Part shown: positions 1 to 11,215 of the stretch, piece by piece
How positions within the stretch are numbered: position 1 is the stretch's first letter
Layout: each line of letters begins with the position of its first letter
Source of the DNA: Vombatus ursinus
Taxonomy: Eukaryota > Chordata > Mammalia > Diprotodontia > Vombatidae
NCBI RefSeq assembly: GCF_900497805.2
Contig: NW_020948983.1
Coordinates: 22,431,572-22,495,571 of the forward strand
Length of the DNA: 64,000 nt
Direction: 5' to 3'
The notes under the pieces: generated by a model
Seen by the model: only the letters and a program-made list of their open reading frames with translations
What the model was told of the DNA's origin: nothing
The model's database searches: none
Position numbers and translations under genes: made by a program

Positions 1-46
<46 letters not shown>
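1..46. repeat. (CT)n microsatellite
   Basis: Uninterrupted CT dinucleotides run from the left edge to about base 46, so the array probably continues outside the window. Confidence 0.95.
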
Positions 47-49
<3 letters not shown>

Positions 50-159
50 TCTTTGCCTCTTCTTCCTCTTACTTTTCTTTTAATGTGAATGTTCTTCTCA
101 GTCAGTACTTAGTCTTCTTCTTCCTGTCCCTTGGCTTTTCATAGCTTTAACTATCATAT

Positions 160-1465
160 CTATGCAGACGATTCCCAAATCCTGAGCACTGCAGTTGCCT
201 AAGGGACATCATTACTTATATTTCCTACCAGCATCTCAAATTCAACATCTTCAGAATTTAGTTAATTGGTTTTTTTCTCTGAACACTGCTCTCTTTCTGA
301 CTTCATTATTACTATCTGTAGCATCTCTGCAGGTTTTACCTTGGTAGTGTCTTTGACTTTTCACTTTCCTTCACCTTCCATATTTAATATCTATAATATC
401 TCTTGCATTTGTCTCCCACCCCACCCCACCTGAACAAATCTTTACTAAGCACCTGCTACATGCAAAGTATTGAACTGAACATTGGGGATACAACAATATT
501 CCCAGTGCCATCACCATAGTTCACCTGCCTGGACTGTTGCGCTATCCTCCTAATATGTCTTCCCTCCTCAATGTTCCTCTCTCTCTAATTCTGCTTTCAC
601 ATATTTAACAGAAAAATCTTTCTTATACATAGTTTGAGTCATAACATTCTTCTGTTCAGAAATCAAAAGGGACTCCTATTGTGTGTAAAGTCTAGATTCC
701 TTTGCCCTTCATAGCTTGGCTCCATCTTACCATTTCATCATTTAACTTACCTTACTACACTCTAGACACAACTTTCCAACCAAACTAGAGAATTGTGTCA
801 CTGAATATGCAACATTCTTACAACCCTGTGTCTTTCTTCATGCTGCTCCCTATGTCTGAAGAGCCACTTTTAGTCATTATTGCATGTTGAACTCTGGTCC
901 ATTCTTGAAAGAACAGCTCCAGTGAAGTCTTCCTTGATCCATACCCTCCTCTTATCTTCCTCTCCAGATCTAAGATAGAGTTTTGTTAAATAATTCTCCA
1001 GTGTACTCATCCTACAATATATGTGTTATGTATATATTACAGTTACCTGTTTTGGTGTCTTTTACCTCTTGCTAAATTATAAGCTCCTTGAAGGCAGAGA
1101 CTATATATGTCTTATTTACATTTTGTACTCCTTATGTAGGGGGAAACTAGGTGGTACAGTGGATAGAGTGCCAGGCCTGGAGTTAGGAAGACTCATCTTT
1201 CTAAGTTCAAATCTGGCCACACACACTAGCTATGTGACTCTGGGCAAGTCACTTAACTCTATTTGCCTCATTTTCCTTATCTGTAAAAATGACCTGGAGA
1301 AGGAAATGGCAAACTACTCCAGTATCTTTGCCAAGAATACCCCAAATAGGGTCACAAAGAGTCCTACACCATTGAAAAAAAGATGTTTGTATAACAACAA
1401 CTCCTTCCAGAACTTACAATAATGTTCTGCATATAATAGGTGCTTAATAAATACGTGCAGATTTG
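160..1465 (+). mobile_element. L2 LINE, 3' part, split by a SINE
   Basis: The order of degenerate L2 landmarks is right for the sense strand. First comes a stretch like the L2 ORF2 C-terminus (ACGATTCCCAAATC, then CATCTCAAATTCAACATC), then 'AAAAGGGACTCC' and 'AAGTCTAGATTCC', then the 3' tail 'AAGCTCCTTGAAGGCAGAGA' and 'TAGGTGCTTAATAAAT'. The tail is cut in two by a SINE at 1139-1380. A short piece at 430-490 with 'TTTACTAAGCACCTGCTACATG' looks like a separate small insertion. It is ancient and non-coding. Confidence 0.75.
1139..1380 (+). mobile_element. Marsupial tRNA-headed SINE, long form
   Basis: The head 'AAACTAGGTGGTACAGTGG', the conserved body around 'GTGACTCTGGGCAAGTCAC', and the tail ending in 'GGGTCACAAAGAGTC' plus an A-run give a complete sense copy. 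It sits inside the 3' tail of an L2, so it is younger than that L2. Confidence 0.9.
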
Positions 1466-1504
1466 AAAATCTCACTGGATACCTAAAGAAACCTCCTAGT
1501 GCAT

Positions 1505-1607
1505 AATAATACCTAACCTACTTATTTTACTGGGGCATTATTAGGATCAAATGAGATAATGTATGTAAAAGACTTTGACAATTGCAAATGTAAAGTATTA
1601 TTATTTC
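1505..1607 (+). mobile_element. MIR 3' fragment
   Basis: 'ATAATACCTAACCTACTT', 'AGGATCAAATGAGATAATG' and a final 'TATTATTATT' match the 3' third of a MIR SINE. Confidence 0.6.
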
Positions 1608-1609
1608 CC

Positions 1610-2735
1610 TGAGATATTAGGATGCCTTTCTGATATGATAATGAATAGGATTAGTTCTAGTTAACATATATGGGAACGGAAAACTTAGAATGGAACTGTA
1701 ACTGCTAGCGTTTTGATTTTTTTTCTTTTGAGGGGAGGTGGTAAGGAAAAAAAATATTTTGTTACTTGAAAAGAAATTCTAAATAAAACTCAGGCTTTCT
1801 CATCTCCTAACTAACTTCTAGACCAATATTACTGATGCAAATAGTAACATGTAAATTAAATTCTAATAAGTCTCTGGTGAGCCTATAAGGGAGGTATGAA
1901 TACTTGACTACTTAAGATTAATTATTGAATCATTCATAAATGTTAATAAAATATTTTAAGTTTCTTTAATTGACTTGAGAATTTGTTTTTCACTCTGTCA
2001 TTTAGGGATCTACATGATATTTTCATTCTTTAATTTGAAGTTCTGGTGTTACGGTGGTGGATCACTGCCCCCTATTGTTTAGAGTCAGAATGATTTTTAA
2101 TCTCCATATATATGTATATATGTATACATCTATATATTTTACATCAATCAACACCCTACTTAGAATTGTATAGGATATGTTCTAGACACAATTCACTCAA
2201 GTGGGTTAATTCTTGGAAACCTACATCTAAAGCACATTGCTGCTGCCTTTGTGAAGACAATGATACAGAAGAATATAAAACAAACCCCAGATCACAAATT
2301 CTAGAAATGAAGTAAAAAAGTTATTCAAAACAAAAAAATGAAAAAAAAAGTTAATTTTTTCCATAGCTATGACAGAAAAAGGCTGTTGGAAAATCTGTTC
2401 TTTTTCTTAAAAAAATTTTTAATTGCATATCTTGGCAAGACTAATTCTCATATTTTACATTCCATTTTATTAAGTCAGTACTTTTTTAAAGGCCAAAAAA
2501 TTCTTGATGATTGAAGTTCATGCTATCAAAAATATTCACCCAGCATAGTTCCTTCTGCATAATGAGTGTTCGATAATTATTACTTAAATGAATGAACAAA
2601 TTTCAATGGAACTTTCAATTCCATGAATATTTTTCAGCTAGTTTCTATGTTATTCCTAAAGATTTGCACCTATACTTATTCTCATCGGTATCTTCCTTTT
2701 GTACTGATGGTGATAATGATGAAGGTGATATAGTG
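1610..2735. other. AT-rich stretch, nothing recognised
   Basis: No repeat, exon or RNA gene is recognisable here. There is a short TATA-rich run at 2105-2145 and an A-rich run at 2325-2350. A reading frame at 2112-2315 has no protein-like features. Confidence 0.5.
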
Positions 2736-2739
2736 ATGA

Positions 2740-2865
2740 TAGGGACCACATGGCAAACTGGGTAGAATGCTGGCTTGGGAGTCAGAAAGACTTGGTTCAA
2801 ATCCTGCCTCTGAATGATGTGTGATCCTGGGCAGGTCATTCTTCCTTTATGTCTTAGGCAAATCT
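2740..2865 (+). mobile_element. MIR-type SINE
   Basis: 'GGGAGTCAGAAAGACTTGG', 'TCAAATCCTGCCTCTGA' and 'GATCCTGGGCAGGTCA' in order mark a sense-strand MIR/marsupial SINE body without its 3' tail. Confidence 0.75.
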
Positions 2866-2899
2866 CTAGGATTTATCCAAAAGCATTTCTTAAACAGGC

Positions 2900-3240
2900 A
2901 TTTGCTGATTAAGTCACAGTGTTTAGTACGATGGCAAGAACACAGTATTTGGACTCTGAAGATGTGAGTACTATCTGTGTGACTTTGTTTTTGGGTTGCT
3001 TTTTTTGGGGGGGGCAATTGGGGTTAAGTGACTTGCCCAGAGTCACACAGCTAGTGAATGTTGCGTGTCTGAGGCCAGATTTGAACTCAAGTCCTCCTTA
3101 CTCCAGAGCCAGTGCCCTATCCACTGTGCTACCTAGCTGCCCCTACCTGTGTGACTTTGGCCAAATCATATAGCCCTCTCTGGGCCTGAGTTTCTTCATC
3201 CATAAAATGATAAGAAAACTTCTAAGGTACCTTCCAGCTT
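2900..3240 (+). mobile_element. MIR copy split by a SINE
   Basis: The left half reaches 'TCTGTGTGACTTTG' and the right half restarts at 'CCTGTGTGACTTTGGCCAAA', going on to 'CTGAGTTTCTTCATCCATAA'. The 13 repeated bases (2975-2987 and 3147-3159) are the target-site duplication made by the SINE that splits the MIR. Confidence 0.75.
2990..3146 (-). mobile_element. Short marsupial SINE, antisense, with TSD
   Basis: It reads as the reverse complement: a T/G-rich tail end, 'GGGGTTAAGTGACTTGCCC', 'GTGTCTGAGGCCAGATTTG', then the head 'CTACCTAGCTGCCCC'. An exact 13-bp duplication (CTGTGTGACTTTG) flanks it, so the insertion is well preserved and sits inside an older MIR. Confidence 0.9.
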
Positions 3241-3647
3241 TAAATTTGTATATGACTGTAGAGTTTGCACAACAGATAGGATTGAAGGACTTTCTCTGTT
3301 GGTTTTCCTCAACAAGGCTCTGGGTCAGGCTTCTGATTCCCAATCCAGTACTCTTTCCACCATCTTGCACCCTCTCCAAATTATGTTTTAAGTTCTTCAG
3401 AATTGTACCACTGGGTTCCATTATAACTTAAATAGGAATCTGAAATGAAGTATGTACTGATAAGATGTAAACAAGTGGGGAGGGACTTACATAACTGGAA
3501 ATAGAAAAACAGTCAAGTTGAATTTCTATAAGCATCTACATTTGGCTCACATGAGAAATGTTTAAAAGTAAGCTATACACAACTTCAAAATTATCTATAT
3601 TGTATAAATAGCATTTTACTGTATCCTCTTTTTAAATTAATCAACAT

Positions 3648-3888
3648 ATAATAGCTCATATTCATATAATGCCAAAGGTTTACAAAATGCTTTTCTGACA
3701 GCAAATATATAAGGTAAGTATTATATCACTATCGCTATATCCCTATTTTATAGATGAGGACACTGAGGTCAGGGATGAAAGGAAGAAAGTGACTTTCTAA
3801 TGACCATACTGCTAGTGACCATTGAAGCCAAGAACTGAACAAAATAATCTTACTTGTCCATTGCTCTACCCACTGTGTCGTACTTCAT
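3648..3888 (-). mobile_element. MIR-type SINE, antisense
   Basis: 'AATAGCTCATATTCATATAA', 'TTTATAGATGAGGACACTGA' and 'GCTCTACCCACTGTGTC' follow the order of a nearly complete MIR read backwards. Confidence 0.7.
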
Positions 3889-3984
3889 GTATCCTGACCC
3901 ATCTTTAGTCTCATATCTTTGTGAGCCAAGTCTGTATCTTATACAATGCTATAAGACGTTTGAAAAATACCTGTTTGATTCGAT

Positions 3985-4060
3985 TAGACAACAAACATTT
4001 ATTAAAAGCCTGCCAAGGGCAAAGCAGTTTTCTAAGTCCTGGGGGTACACAGGTAAAAAT
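3985..4060 (+). mobile_element. Fragment of the 'ACATTTATTAA' repeat family
   Basis: 'CAACAAACATTTATTAAAAG' with '...TCTAAGTCCTGGGGGTACAC' matches the head shared by the long old repeats at 7915, 15765, 27186, 40700, 45355 and 50755. Confidence 0.5.
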
Positions 4061-4690
4061 GAACTACCATTCTGTCACTGTTCCAGCTTGCAAGCTTCTT
4101 CTCAGGCAAATAAATGCATTTATAATGTGTGTAAACCCCCTTTTGGAGGTGAGGTTTCTTCTGTTTAACAGTTCACAGGGGTTTTTTCTTTAACAGTTCT
4201 ACTGGGGTATACAAATGAGAGAGCACTAACTAGGCAGAAAAGAAAGCTGGGAAAAGATGCCCTGTTTTCCTCCACTGTGAGTGGGGGCAGGATCCTCAAA
4301 GCATTGGTTGCAAAGTCACAATGAGCTTATCACATTGGGACAGTCTTTCTTTCTTTCTGGCAGTGTCCAGGGTGAAAGTCCTGTTCACTCAAAGCTTAGC
4401 ACCATGTGCTGAACTGGTTGTGGGAAAAGGGCTGTCTATCCCCTTTGCCCTTTTATAGACCCTGTGGTCTCAGGAATTGGGCTTGGCCTTTTGGTATGTT
4501 TGCTTGTCCTTTTTAGTTCTAGGTGAAGGTTGTAGAGTCCCTGGACCTGGAATCTGAGTCACGCTGACCTTTGGAAGCAGGATTCCAGGCTGGTTGTTGC
4601 TGCCAGCCCAGCAGGGAATTGCTGAGAAACCAGGAGTGCAAGCTGGGGGGTGGGGGTTTAGATTTGGAACCTGCTGGGACCATACTAAAA
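4060..4690. other. No recognised element
   Basis: Moderate GC content, with no splice-bounded reading frame of note and no recognisable repeat. Confidence 0.4.
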
Positions 4691-4691
4691 T

Positions 4692-4942
4692 TTTTTGTTG
4701 TTTTTCAGTCTTTTTTCAGTTGTATCCAACTCTTTGTGATCCCATTTAGGGTCTTCTTGGCAAAGATACTGGAGTGGTTTGCCATTTCCTTCTCTAGCTC
4801 ATTTTACAGATGAGAAAACTGAGGTAAACAGGGCTAAGTGACTTGCCCAGGGTCACATAGCTAGTGCCTGAGGCCAGATTTGAACTCAGGAAGATGAGTC
4901 TTCCTGACTCTAGGCCTAGGTCTCCATCTACTGGCAGCTATA
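4692..4942 (-). mobile_element. Long marsupial SINE, antisense
   Basis: The reverse-oriented long form starts with 'GTTGTATCCAACTCTTTGTG' and runs through 'GGCAAAGATACTGGAGTGG', 'GACTTGCCCAGGGTCAC' and 'GATGAGTCTTCCTGACTC' to a degenerate head near 4935. Confidence 0.9.
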
Positions 4943-5354
4943 TACCTAATTCCATGTTATGTAAGAATTAAATTAAACTATGAAAGTAATCCCTCTCCTC
5001 TTCCCAGACAGTATGGAGGTACAGGGAGGATTATGCCCCCAGGTGCTGGGGATAGGGTAGGGGCTGTGAATGTTTATATATCTGCTCTTACTATGCCTAT
5101 GAAGTAAATCTTCCTTTGCAAAAACTAATCTATTAGATGTTTTAATGGAACTAGGGTGCAAAGGACCTCTAGAATTGGGAGAACCCACCTGGAAGGAGCT
5201 TGAGCCAATGGAAGAACAGATATCAAAAACCCCCTTAAACGTAAAGGAGAATCCTGAGGGAAGAGTGAGATGTAACATAATGGCTTTTAGGCAGTGGGGG
5301 TTGGGGTAGTCACTATTACAGGAAGAAAAAGTAGGCCAGCTGGTTGAAACAGTG

Positions 5355-5780
5355 TGTAAAGTAGAGTACTATGAAATATGTCTGGAAAGATGCTGGAGCC
5401 AGGTTGTAAAAGGCTTCAAATGCCAAACTGATTTGTGTATTATATTCTGTAGATGACAGGCAGCCCCTGAACTTTCTTGAGCCTGAGAATGAGAGACCTG
5501 TGCTTTAAGTGAGATTATTTTGAGATCTGTGTGGAGGATGGATTGGAGAGGAAACAAATTTAAGGCAGAGAGAACGGTTAGGAGCCTATTACGATAGTCC
5601 TGGCAACAGGTAAGAAGGGCCTGACCGAGGTTAGAGGCCCTGGGTGTGGAAAGAAGGGGATACACACGTGAAATGTGAAAGTAGAGTCGACAAGACTTGG
5701 TAACTGGCTGGATGGTGAGGGAGAGGGAAGGGTCAAGGCCAGCTTTGAGACTGCAGGCCTGCTGGTTGAGTCACGGATTT
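5355..5780 (+). mobile_element. Long old interspersed repeat, 3' part
   Basis: 'CCAGGTTGTAAAAGGCTTCA', 'GTGGAGGATGGATTGGAGAG' and 'CTATTACGATAGTCCTGGC' are typical of an abundant old mammalian repeat whose head carries 'CATTTATTAAG...'. I do not assign a family name. Reading frames on the opposite strand here are incidental. Confidence 0.55.
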
Positions 5781-6244
5781 TAGGAAGTAATTTTCTTTTA
5801 AGAGTTTTTGTCAGTGTCCTAACAGTGATCATCATCGATCTGAAATAAGTGATTGGAACAACAAAAACCTAAATGACTTTTAAAACTTTGGTCATTCTAT
5901 TATTATTTCTCTCAAGTTACCTTTTATTTTCCCAGGGCCTAACATCATGCTGCCTGACAGCTATGCCCTCTCTCTTGTTTGGACAAGTTCTTTTGAATAT
6001 CAAATGACTGTTTCTCTTAAAAATCCATTAGCTTCAGGATTCTCTTTGATGTGTAAATTATTGTCCTCATTTCCCCCTTCATATTTTTATTATTACTCTC
6101 TTTTTAATCTTTCACTGACAGAAATTAAATTAAGGGATCAAACCACTGGAATTTTTTAAAAGAGAACATATAAAAATAATTAAATGGCTTTGATGAACTA
6201 GGCATAAAAACTCAACAAGTATTAAAACAACACAGTAAATGAAA

Positions 6245-6985
6245 TAAATAATAATAACAGTGGCTTTAATTTTAAGGTTTACAATACACTTTTCTTATAA
6301 CAGTCTGCTGAAGTAGTATAAGCATTATTATTATTTCCCTTTTGCAGATGAGGAAATCAAGGGTCAGAGAAGCTGCTCCATGATCATGGTCACAGAGCTT
6401 TTATTGTCGTTGAGTTGTTTGTGTTGCGTCTAACTCTTCATCACCTCATTTGGGGTTTTCTTGGCAAAAATACTAGAATATTTTGCCATTTACTTCTCTA
6501 GCTCATTTTACAGATGAGGAAACTGAGGCATACCGTTAAATAACTTGCTCAGGGTGACACAGCTAGTAGGTGTCTGAAGCCAGCGAAGAGTCTTGAGTCT
6601 CATTCATTGCCCCACTGTTCCCTACCTACTCTCATCCTCCACTTGGGAAAAGAGGGAACTTTTGTGGCTGTTGTTCACTTGTTTTAGTCATGTCCAACTC
6701 TCCAGGACCCCATTTGGGGTTTCTTGGCAAAGATACCAGAGTGGTTTGCCATTTTCTTCTTCAGCTCATTTTACAGATGAGGAAACTGAGGCAAACAAGA
6801 TTAAGTGACTTGCCCAGGGTCACACAACTAGTAAGTTTCTGAAGCCAGATTTGAACTCAAGAAGATGAGTCTTCCTGATTCAAGGCCTGACGCTCTATGC
6901 ACTGTGTCACTTAGCTTCTAAGGGTCAGAACTGGGCATCAAAGGCAGGTTTTCTGACACTAAGCCCAATGAACTTTCTACTTCAC
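6245..6985 (-). mobile_element. MIR copy split by a dimeric SINE
   Basis: An antisense MIR occupies 6245-6400 ('TTTTGCAGATGAGGAAATCA'). It resumes after 6917 with 'GGGTCAGAACTGGGCATCAA' up to 'CTTTCTACTTCACCATACTG'. Between the halves lies the dimeric SINE. The flanks share only a short 'AGCTT' duplication. Confidence 0.6.
6401..6917 (-). mobile_element. Dimeric marsupial SINE (copy 1)
   Basis: Two antisense SINE bodies are joined by a linker of about 87 bp. The left body (6401-6583) stops at 'GTCTGAAGCCAG'. The linker (6584-6670) contains 'GTTCCCTACCTACT' and 'CACTTGGGAAAAGAG'. The second body (6671-6917) is complete up to its tRNA-like head. A locus at 35704-36186 has the same truncation point and linker, so this is a composite unit and not two chance insertions. 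Confidence 0.8.
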
Positions 6986-7069
6986 CATACTGTTTCTTAG
7001 TGGTGAAAAATGAAATAAAATTGTCTAATGTTTAACTTGCTTGCTGATTGTACTGTTAAGATGACTCCC

Positions 7070-7197
7070 AGCTCTGTTACTTATTAAGTGACATTGATCA
7101 AGGCATTTAATGTCTCTGGGCCTCAGTTTCTTTATCTGTAAATTTAGAGGGGTTGGATTAGATAGCCAGGTATTTCCAGATCTAAATCTATGATCCT
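7070..7197 (+). mobile_element. MIR fragment
   Basis: 'TCTCTGGGCCTCAGTTTC', 'TTATCTGTAAATTTAGAGG' and 'AATCTATGATCC' match a sense MIR of the type found repeatedly in this window. Confidence 0.7.
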
Positions 7198-7629
7198 TAA
7201 CTGCAACTCCATTTTATCTTCAACAAAAGGGGCCTAACAATTTTAAATAATATTTAATATTGTCATTTGCCATAACTAATTTTAATGACTATCAGTGGTT
7301 TAAAGAAGATTTTAATGCTGTTTTTAACTTAAGCTGGATTCATTTTTTGTGGTTTAAGATGATAAACCACTGTTTTATAAATGTCCCATATCAGTATGCT
7401 ATGGAACATAATTTCATTAATTCAACAAACATTTATTAAATTCTTATTATGTGAACTGCTCTGGGCATGGTGCTATCATTGTAGTGCCCAGTATGTTTGG
7501 TTTCATCTTACCCTGAAATTCAGAAGTGTACTTCATTTCCCCTATGCACAGGGGTTGCTATTTTACTGCTAGGATAACTTGGAAAAAAAAAAAGGAAGCC
7601 CAAAGTACCAGACACTCATTCATGTGGTA

Positions 7630-7807
7630 TCACTCATAGTATTCTGGTCTTTAAGAAGGAAGATCTCAGTTCAAATCCTGTTTCTAAAAATAGGCATAGC
7701 ACTTAACCTGTAGCACTTAATTCAGAGTTATTGTGAGGTTCAGATGAGATGATATATGTGAAGTGTTTTATACACTTGAAAGTATTGAATAAATGTCTAT
7801 TATTATA
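7630..7807 (+). mobile_element. MIR copy, diverged
   Basis: 'CAGTTCAAATCCTGTTTC', 'TTATTGTGAGGTTCAGATGA' and 'GAATAAATGTCTATTATTA' follow MIR body and 3' end order. Confidence 0.6.
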
Positions 7808-7914
7808 TTTTTCTCATCTTTGTGTTTGATGGAGCTCAAATTGGAATGGTCCTGAAGAAAGTTGCTGTCTTACATTCTATTATATTCTCATATCTTTAGT
7901 GTTCAAATCAAGTC

Positions 7915-8620
7915 AAGAAGCATTTATTAAGCACCTGCTATGTGTCACAGGCACTGTGCTAAGGACTGGGGATCCAAAGAAAGGAAAAAAAAACAGTTCC
8001 TGTTCTTAGAGAGCTCATGGTCTATTGGGGAGACAACATTCAAACAACTAACTACTAACAAGAAATATATAGGATAAATGGAAGGTAATCTCAGAGGGAG
8101 GGCAGCTAGGTGGCCTCATAGTGTATAGACTACTGGGCTTGGAGTCAGGAAGACTCCCTTTTCTAAGATCAAATCTGGCCTCAGACAATTACTAGCTATA
8201 TGACCCTGGGCAAGTCACTTAGCCTTGTTTGCCTCAGTTTCCTCATTTGTAAAATGAGTTGGAGAAGGAAATGGCAAATTATTCCACTATCTTTGTCAAG
8301 AAAACCCTAAATGGGGTCATGAAGAGTCAGACATAATTGAAACAATTGAACAATAATAACGATCTCCAAGGAAAGGCACTAAAGCTTTAGAGAGGATTAG
8401 GAAAGGCTTTTTAGCTGAAGGTGGGACTTTAGCCAAGACTTGAAGGAAGCTCAGGGAATTCAGAAGGCAGAGGTGAGAAAGGAGAAAATTTCAGGCATGA
8501 GGGACCCCCAGTAGAGTAGAGAGATGGAGAGTCTTGTTCAAGGAATGATAAGGGGCAGTGTCAATTCCAGTAGCAGACAAGATGACAGTATTTCTTCCTA
8601 TTACCAAATGGTTTTGATTG
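7915..8620 (+). mobile_element. Long old interspersed repeat with nested SINE
   Basis: Head 'AAGCATTTATTAAGCACCTG' and 'GCACTGTGCTAAGGACTGGG', then 'GAGAGCTCATGGTCTATTGG'. After the SINE at 8101-8360 it resumes with 'GGAAAGGCTTTTTAGCTGAA' and 'GACTTGAAGGAAGCTCAGGG'. The family is the same as at 15765 and 50755 and is left unnamed. Confidence 0.65.
8101..8360 (+). mobile_element. Long marsupial SINE
   Basis: A complete sense copy: 'GGGCAGCTAGGTGG' head, 'CTGGGCAAGTCACTTAGCC', 'AATGAGTTGGAGAAGGAAAT', 'ATGGGGTCATGAAGAGTCAG' and an A-rich end. Imperfect flanking repeats (ATCTCAGAGGGA and ATCTCCAAGGAA) suggest its target-site duplication. Confidence 0.92.
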
Positions 8621-8624
8621 TTTC

Positions 8625-9925
8625 TATATTTTGAAAGCTTTGCATTCCATGTGGTTTGGAGGTTTTGAGTATTTGGAATGGCCACATCAATTTTTAAAAC
8701 ATTATCACTGAAATGAATGAGTAACATCATCACTGGGATGAGGGGAATGCTGAGAATCCATAAAGTGTATATTATTCTGAACCCTGAAGTAGCCAATCCC
8801 CCTCACTCAGGTCTGAAGACCTAAAGAGCGTGAAACATGGAGATAGCTTGCAGAATACACTGAACATCCTGGGAAGGTTTTTTTTGTTTTTATTTCAGTA
8901 TCGGGATCTTATGCCTTTGCCTCAGGCAGACACTGTAGGGAGCTAGATGTGTGAGAGCATTAAAAATCAGAAATGGGAGTCTGCAAAGAATACATGAATC
9001 TGAAGAATGATTTCCTGTGTTTAAATGGGAATATATTCTTGCTTTCTTGTTTTAAGTGAGAGTGGGAGCTAAATGTTTACTACTGCTGTACTTTCCCTCC
9101 ATCATAATTTTGTCAGTCTCAGTGGGTAAGGTAGGGATGTTTCTGGATTGTAATTCTGGAACTAGCCTGCTTTATGATGTTCTAGGAGATACACTTAGGT
9201 AACATTTTCCTCCCTTCCCTTTCTCAGAGCCTCCCAAGAAGATATTTTCTCTCTGGCCACTCAACATAAAGGACAAATGTAAATCCTACGTCCATTTACA
9301 AAGAAATTCTATCTGAGAAGCCTCTGAGCTTCTCTGGTGAGAGACATCAGTACAGCTGACTGGGAACAACTATTCAGCACAAATTTTGGGAAAAGTTGAA
9401 GATCACAGCACTGAAAAGTGAGTGTTAGTTACTGATTAGTTGATGAGTTAGTTACTGATTAGTTTAAGAACATTCACTCAGAAATTCAAACATGAATTCA
9501 GACCACTGTTCTCAAATGGTGCATGTTCCACATACCAATTGACAGCCCAAGAGACTAGTAGGATCTGAAGGGTTGGGGGGAGGGAGGAACCCTTACCCTC
9601 CCTAGCCTGCCAGCTGCCCACATGCCAGTGGTCACTTGTGGGCCCAGCAGTAGCAGGTCTCAAGGAACTCTTGACTTTTTCCACATCAATTCCTATTGCC
9701 CAGTTCCTACTAAGTTTTGGATATATTCTCTTGGCTGGATGCCAACCCCTTCCTCTTCCATTCCCCCTTTTTTTTGAGATATCTCAGAGCCTCAGTCTAC
9801 TCCAATGATCAAGCCAACTACCCGATTCCCAACAGTCATTGGTCAGGGACCATCTGCTCTGCTGCTTTGTTCTCCAGACCCTATGGACCATCTGGCCTTT
9901 ACATCTGCCCTGAAGATGAAACTTC
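8625..9925. other. No recognised gene or repeat
   Basis: The sequence looks unique. A 24-bp direct repeat built on 'GTTAGTTACTGATTAGTT' lies at about 9424-9465. Short reading frames at 8491-8796 (-), 9478-9684 (-) and 9717-9959 (+) show no recognisable domain. Confidence 0.4.
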
Positions 9926-9929
9926 CTCC

Positions 9930-10027
9930 CTATATTTGTCTCCCCTAATTGGAGCATGAGCTCTTTGAGAGCAGGAATGGTCCCTATTTGCATGCATATT
10001 AAGTGCTTAATAAATGCCTCTTAATTC
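9930..10027 (+). mobile_element. L2 3' end
   Basis: 'GCATGAGCTCTTTGAGAGCA' followed by 'TTAAGTGCTTAATAAATGCC' is the signature 3' terminus of L2. Confidence 0.75.
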
Positions 10028-10099
10028 CATTAACCCTATTGTAAATCATTGTTACGGGAGTAAGGGTAATATTTTATCTGTGTTAATATTCCTATTCTA

Positions 10100-10530
10100 G
10101 TACAACTTGTTTGTTGAATTCTCCAAGATACTTTGAGGCTTATATTTGTAGTACAGAAATTCATCATGTTAAATTTTGAAATATAGTGAGTTTCTGTTGA
10201 ATAATTTTGATCACTGGATCATGTCTCTCTGTATATTTGGTAGGTGTAAAAATTTTTGCAACTTGTAGTGATGTATTGTAGTTTCTGCTGTTTACTTGCA
10301 GAGTCTCCATCAATTAATAAGTCCTGACTCCTTAAGAATGAGCTTTCCATTGTTTTTGGTAGCAATAACCTGACACTGTGCCACCATTAAAATCTCCTCT
10401 GTTTTTATAAACAAATCCTCTTGACTCAGCCATTTGCTTGATATCTCTTGGTTGGCTTCTTGTGGGTTGAGTCCATGTGGTCATCATCCTTGGAGAACCT
10501 TTTGGTTTCATTATTACTATTTTCATCAAT
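10100..10530 (-). other. cDNA-like antisense block, unidentified
   Basis: Read on the minus strand, the block has patchy protein-like stretches: frames giving 'DENSNNETKRFSKDDDHMD' and 'THKKPTKRYQANG', then 'TEEILMVAQCQVIATKNNG', each in a different frame. That pattern would suit an old processed pseudogene. I could not name a parent gene, there is no poly(A) end that I can define, and chance is possible. Confidence 0.2.
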
Positions 10531-10924
10531 TGCCATGGTAAGTCCTCTGGTTTGGCCTTGGGTTCAGCTTTATACTCAGACTGGAGAAGAAGAGAGAGAA
10601 ATGAGAGGGAATGGAGACGAGGGAAAAGGCCAATAGTGACCTTCCACCAATCCCTCTATATGGCTCCAGAAGTAACCTGACCAGATATTCATGTCTCCTC
10701 ATCAAGCCTTTCCCAGTGAATCTTTCAAGAACATTCCATGACCTATTGTGACCTTAATATGGGTCTCTTCATGATGTTGGGAACCAAAGTCCTAAAGCTA
10801 TTTTGTCTTTCTCCCCCCAGTCCTCAAAGCTAAAAAAATGACTCATGCCTGAATTTTTTGGGCTGACTCTTAGATTCCAAATAGATTTGTTTAGTTCTCA
10901 TTTAAAGATCTATTGTTTAAAGAC

Positions 10925-11125
10925 AGAATTTGGGAGTGGATATTTGGAGTGCTATACTTGGCACTAGAGAACCTGGGTACAGATTCTGGCTCTGCCACTT
11001 AATTCTATGTGGCTTTGGGCTCATCACTGAGTTTTTCTGCATCTGAGTTTCCTCCTCTACAAAATGAAGGGATTGGTCTGGATGACCTCTGGACACTATT
11101 TCCAGCACCAAATCTATGATCTCAT
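10925..11125 (+). mobile_element. MIR copy
   Basis: 'GGTACAGATTCTGGCTCTGC', 'GGCTTTGGGCTCATCACTG', 'TGAGTTTCCTCCTCTACAAA' and 'AAATCTATGATCTCATG' mark a sense MIR. Confidence 0.75.
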
Positions 11126-11215
11126 GTAGGAATTTTGTTCTGGGATATAGTTATCTATATCTTTGTCTGTCTATCTATAGATGTGTATCTCTGTGTGCTG
11201 TAGAGTGCTTAGAGC

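Noticed and set aside
2645-2839. Many 60-100 codon frames throughout the window
   Set aside because: They coincide with SINE, MIR, L1 or AT-rich unique sequence and lack any conserved motif.
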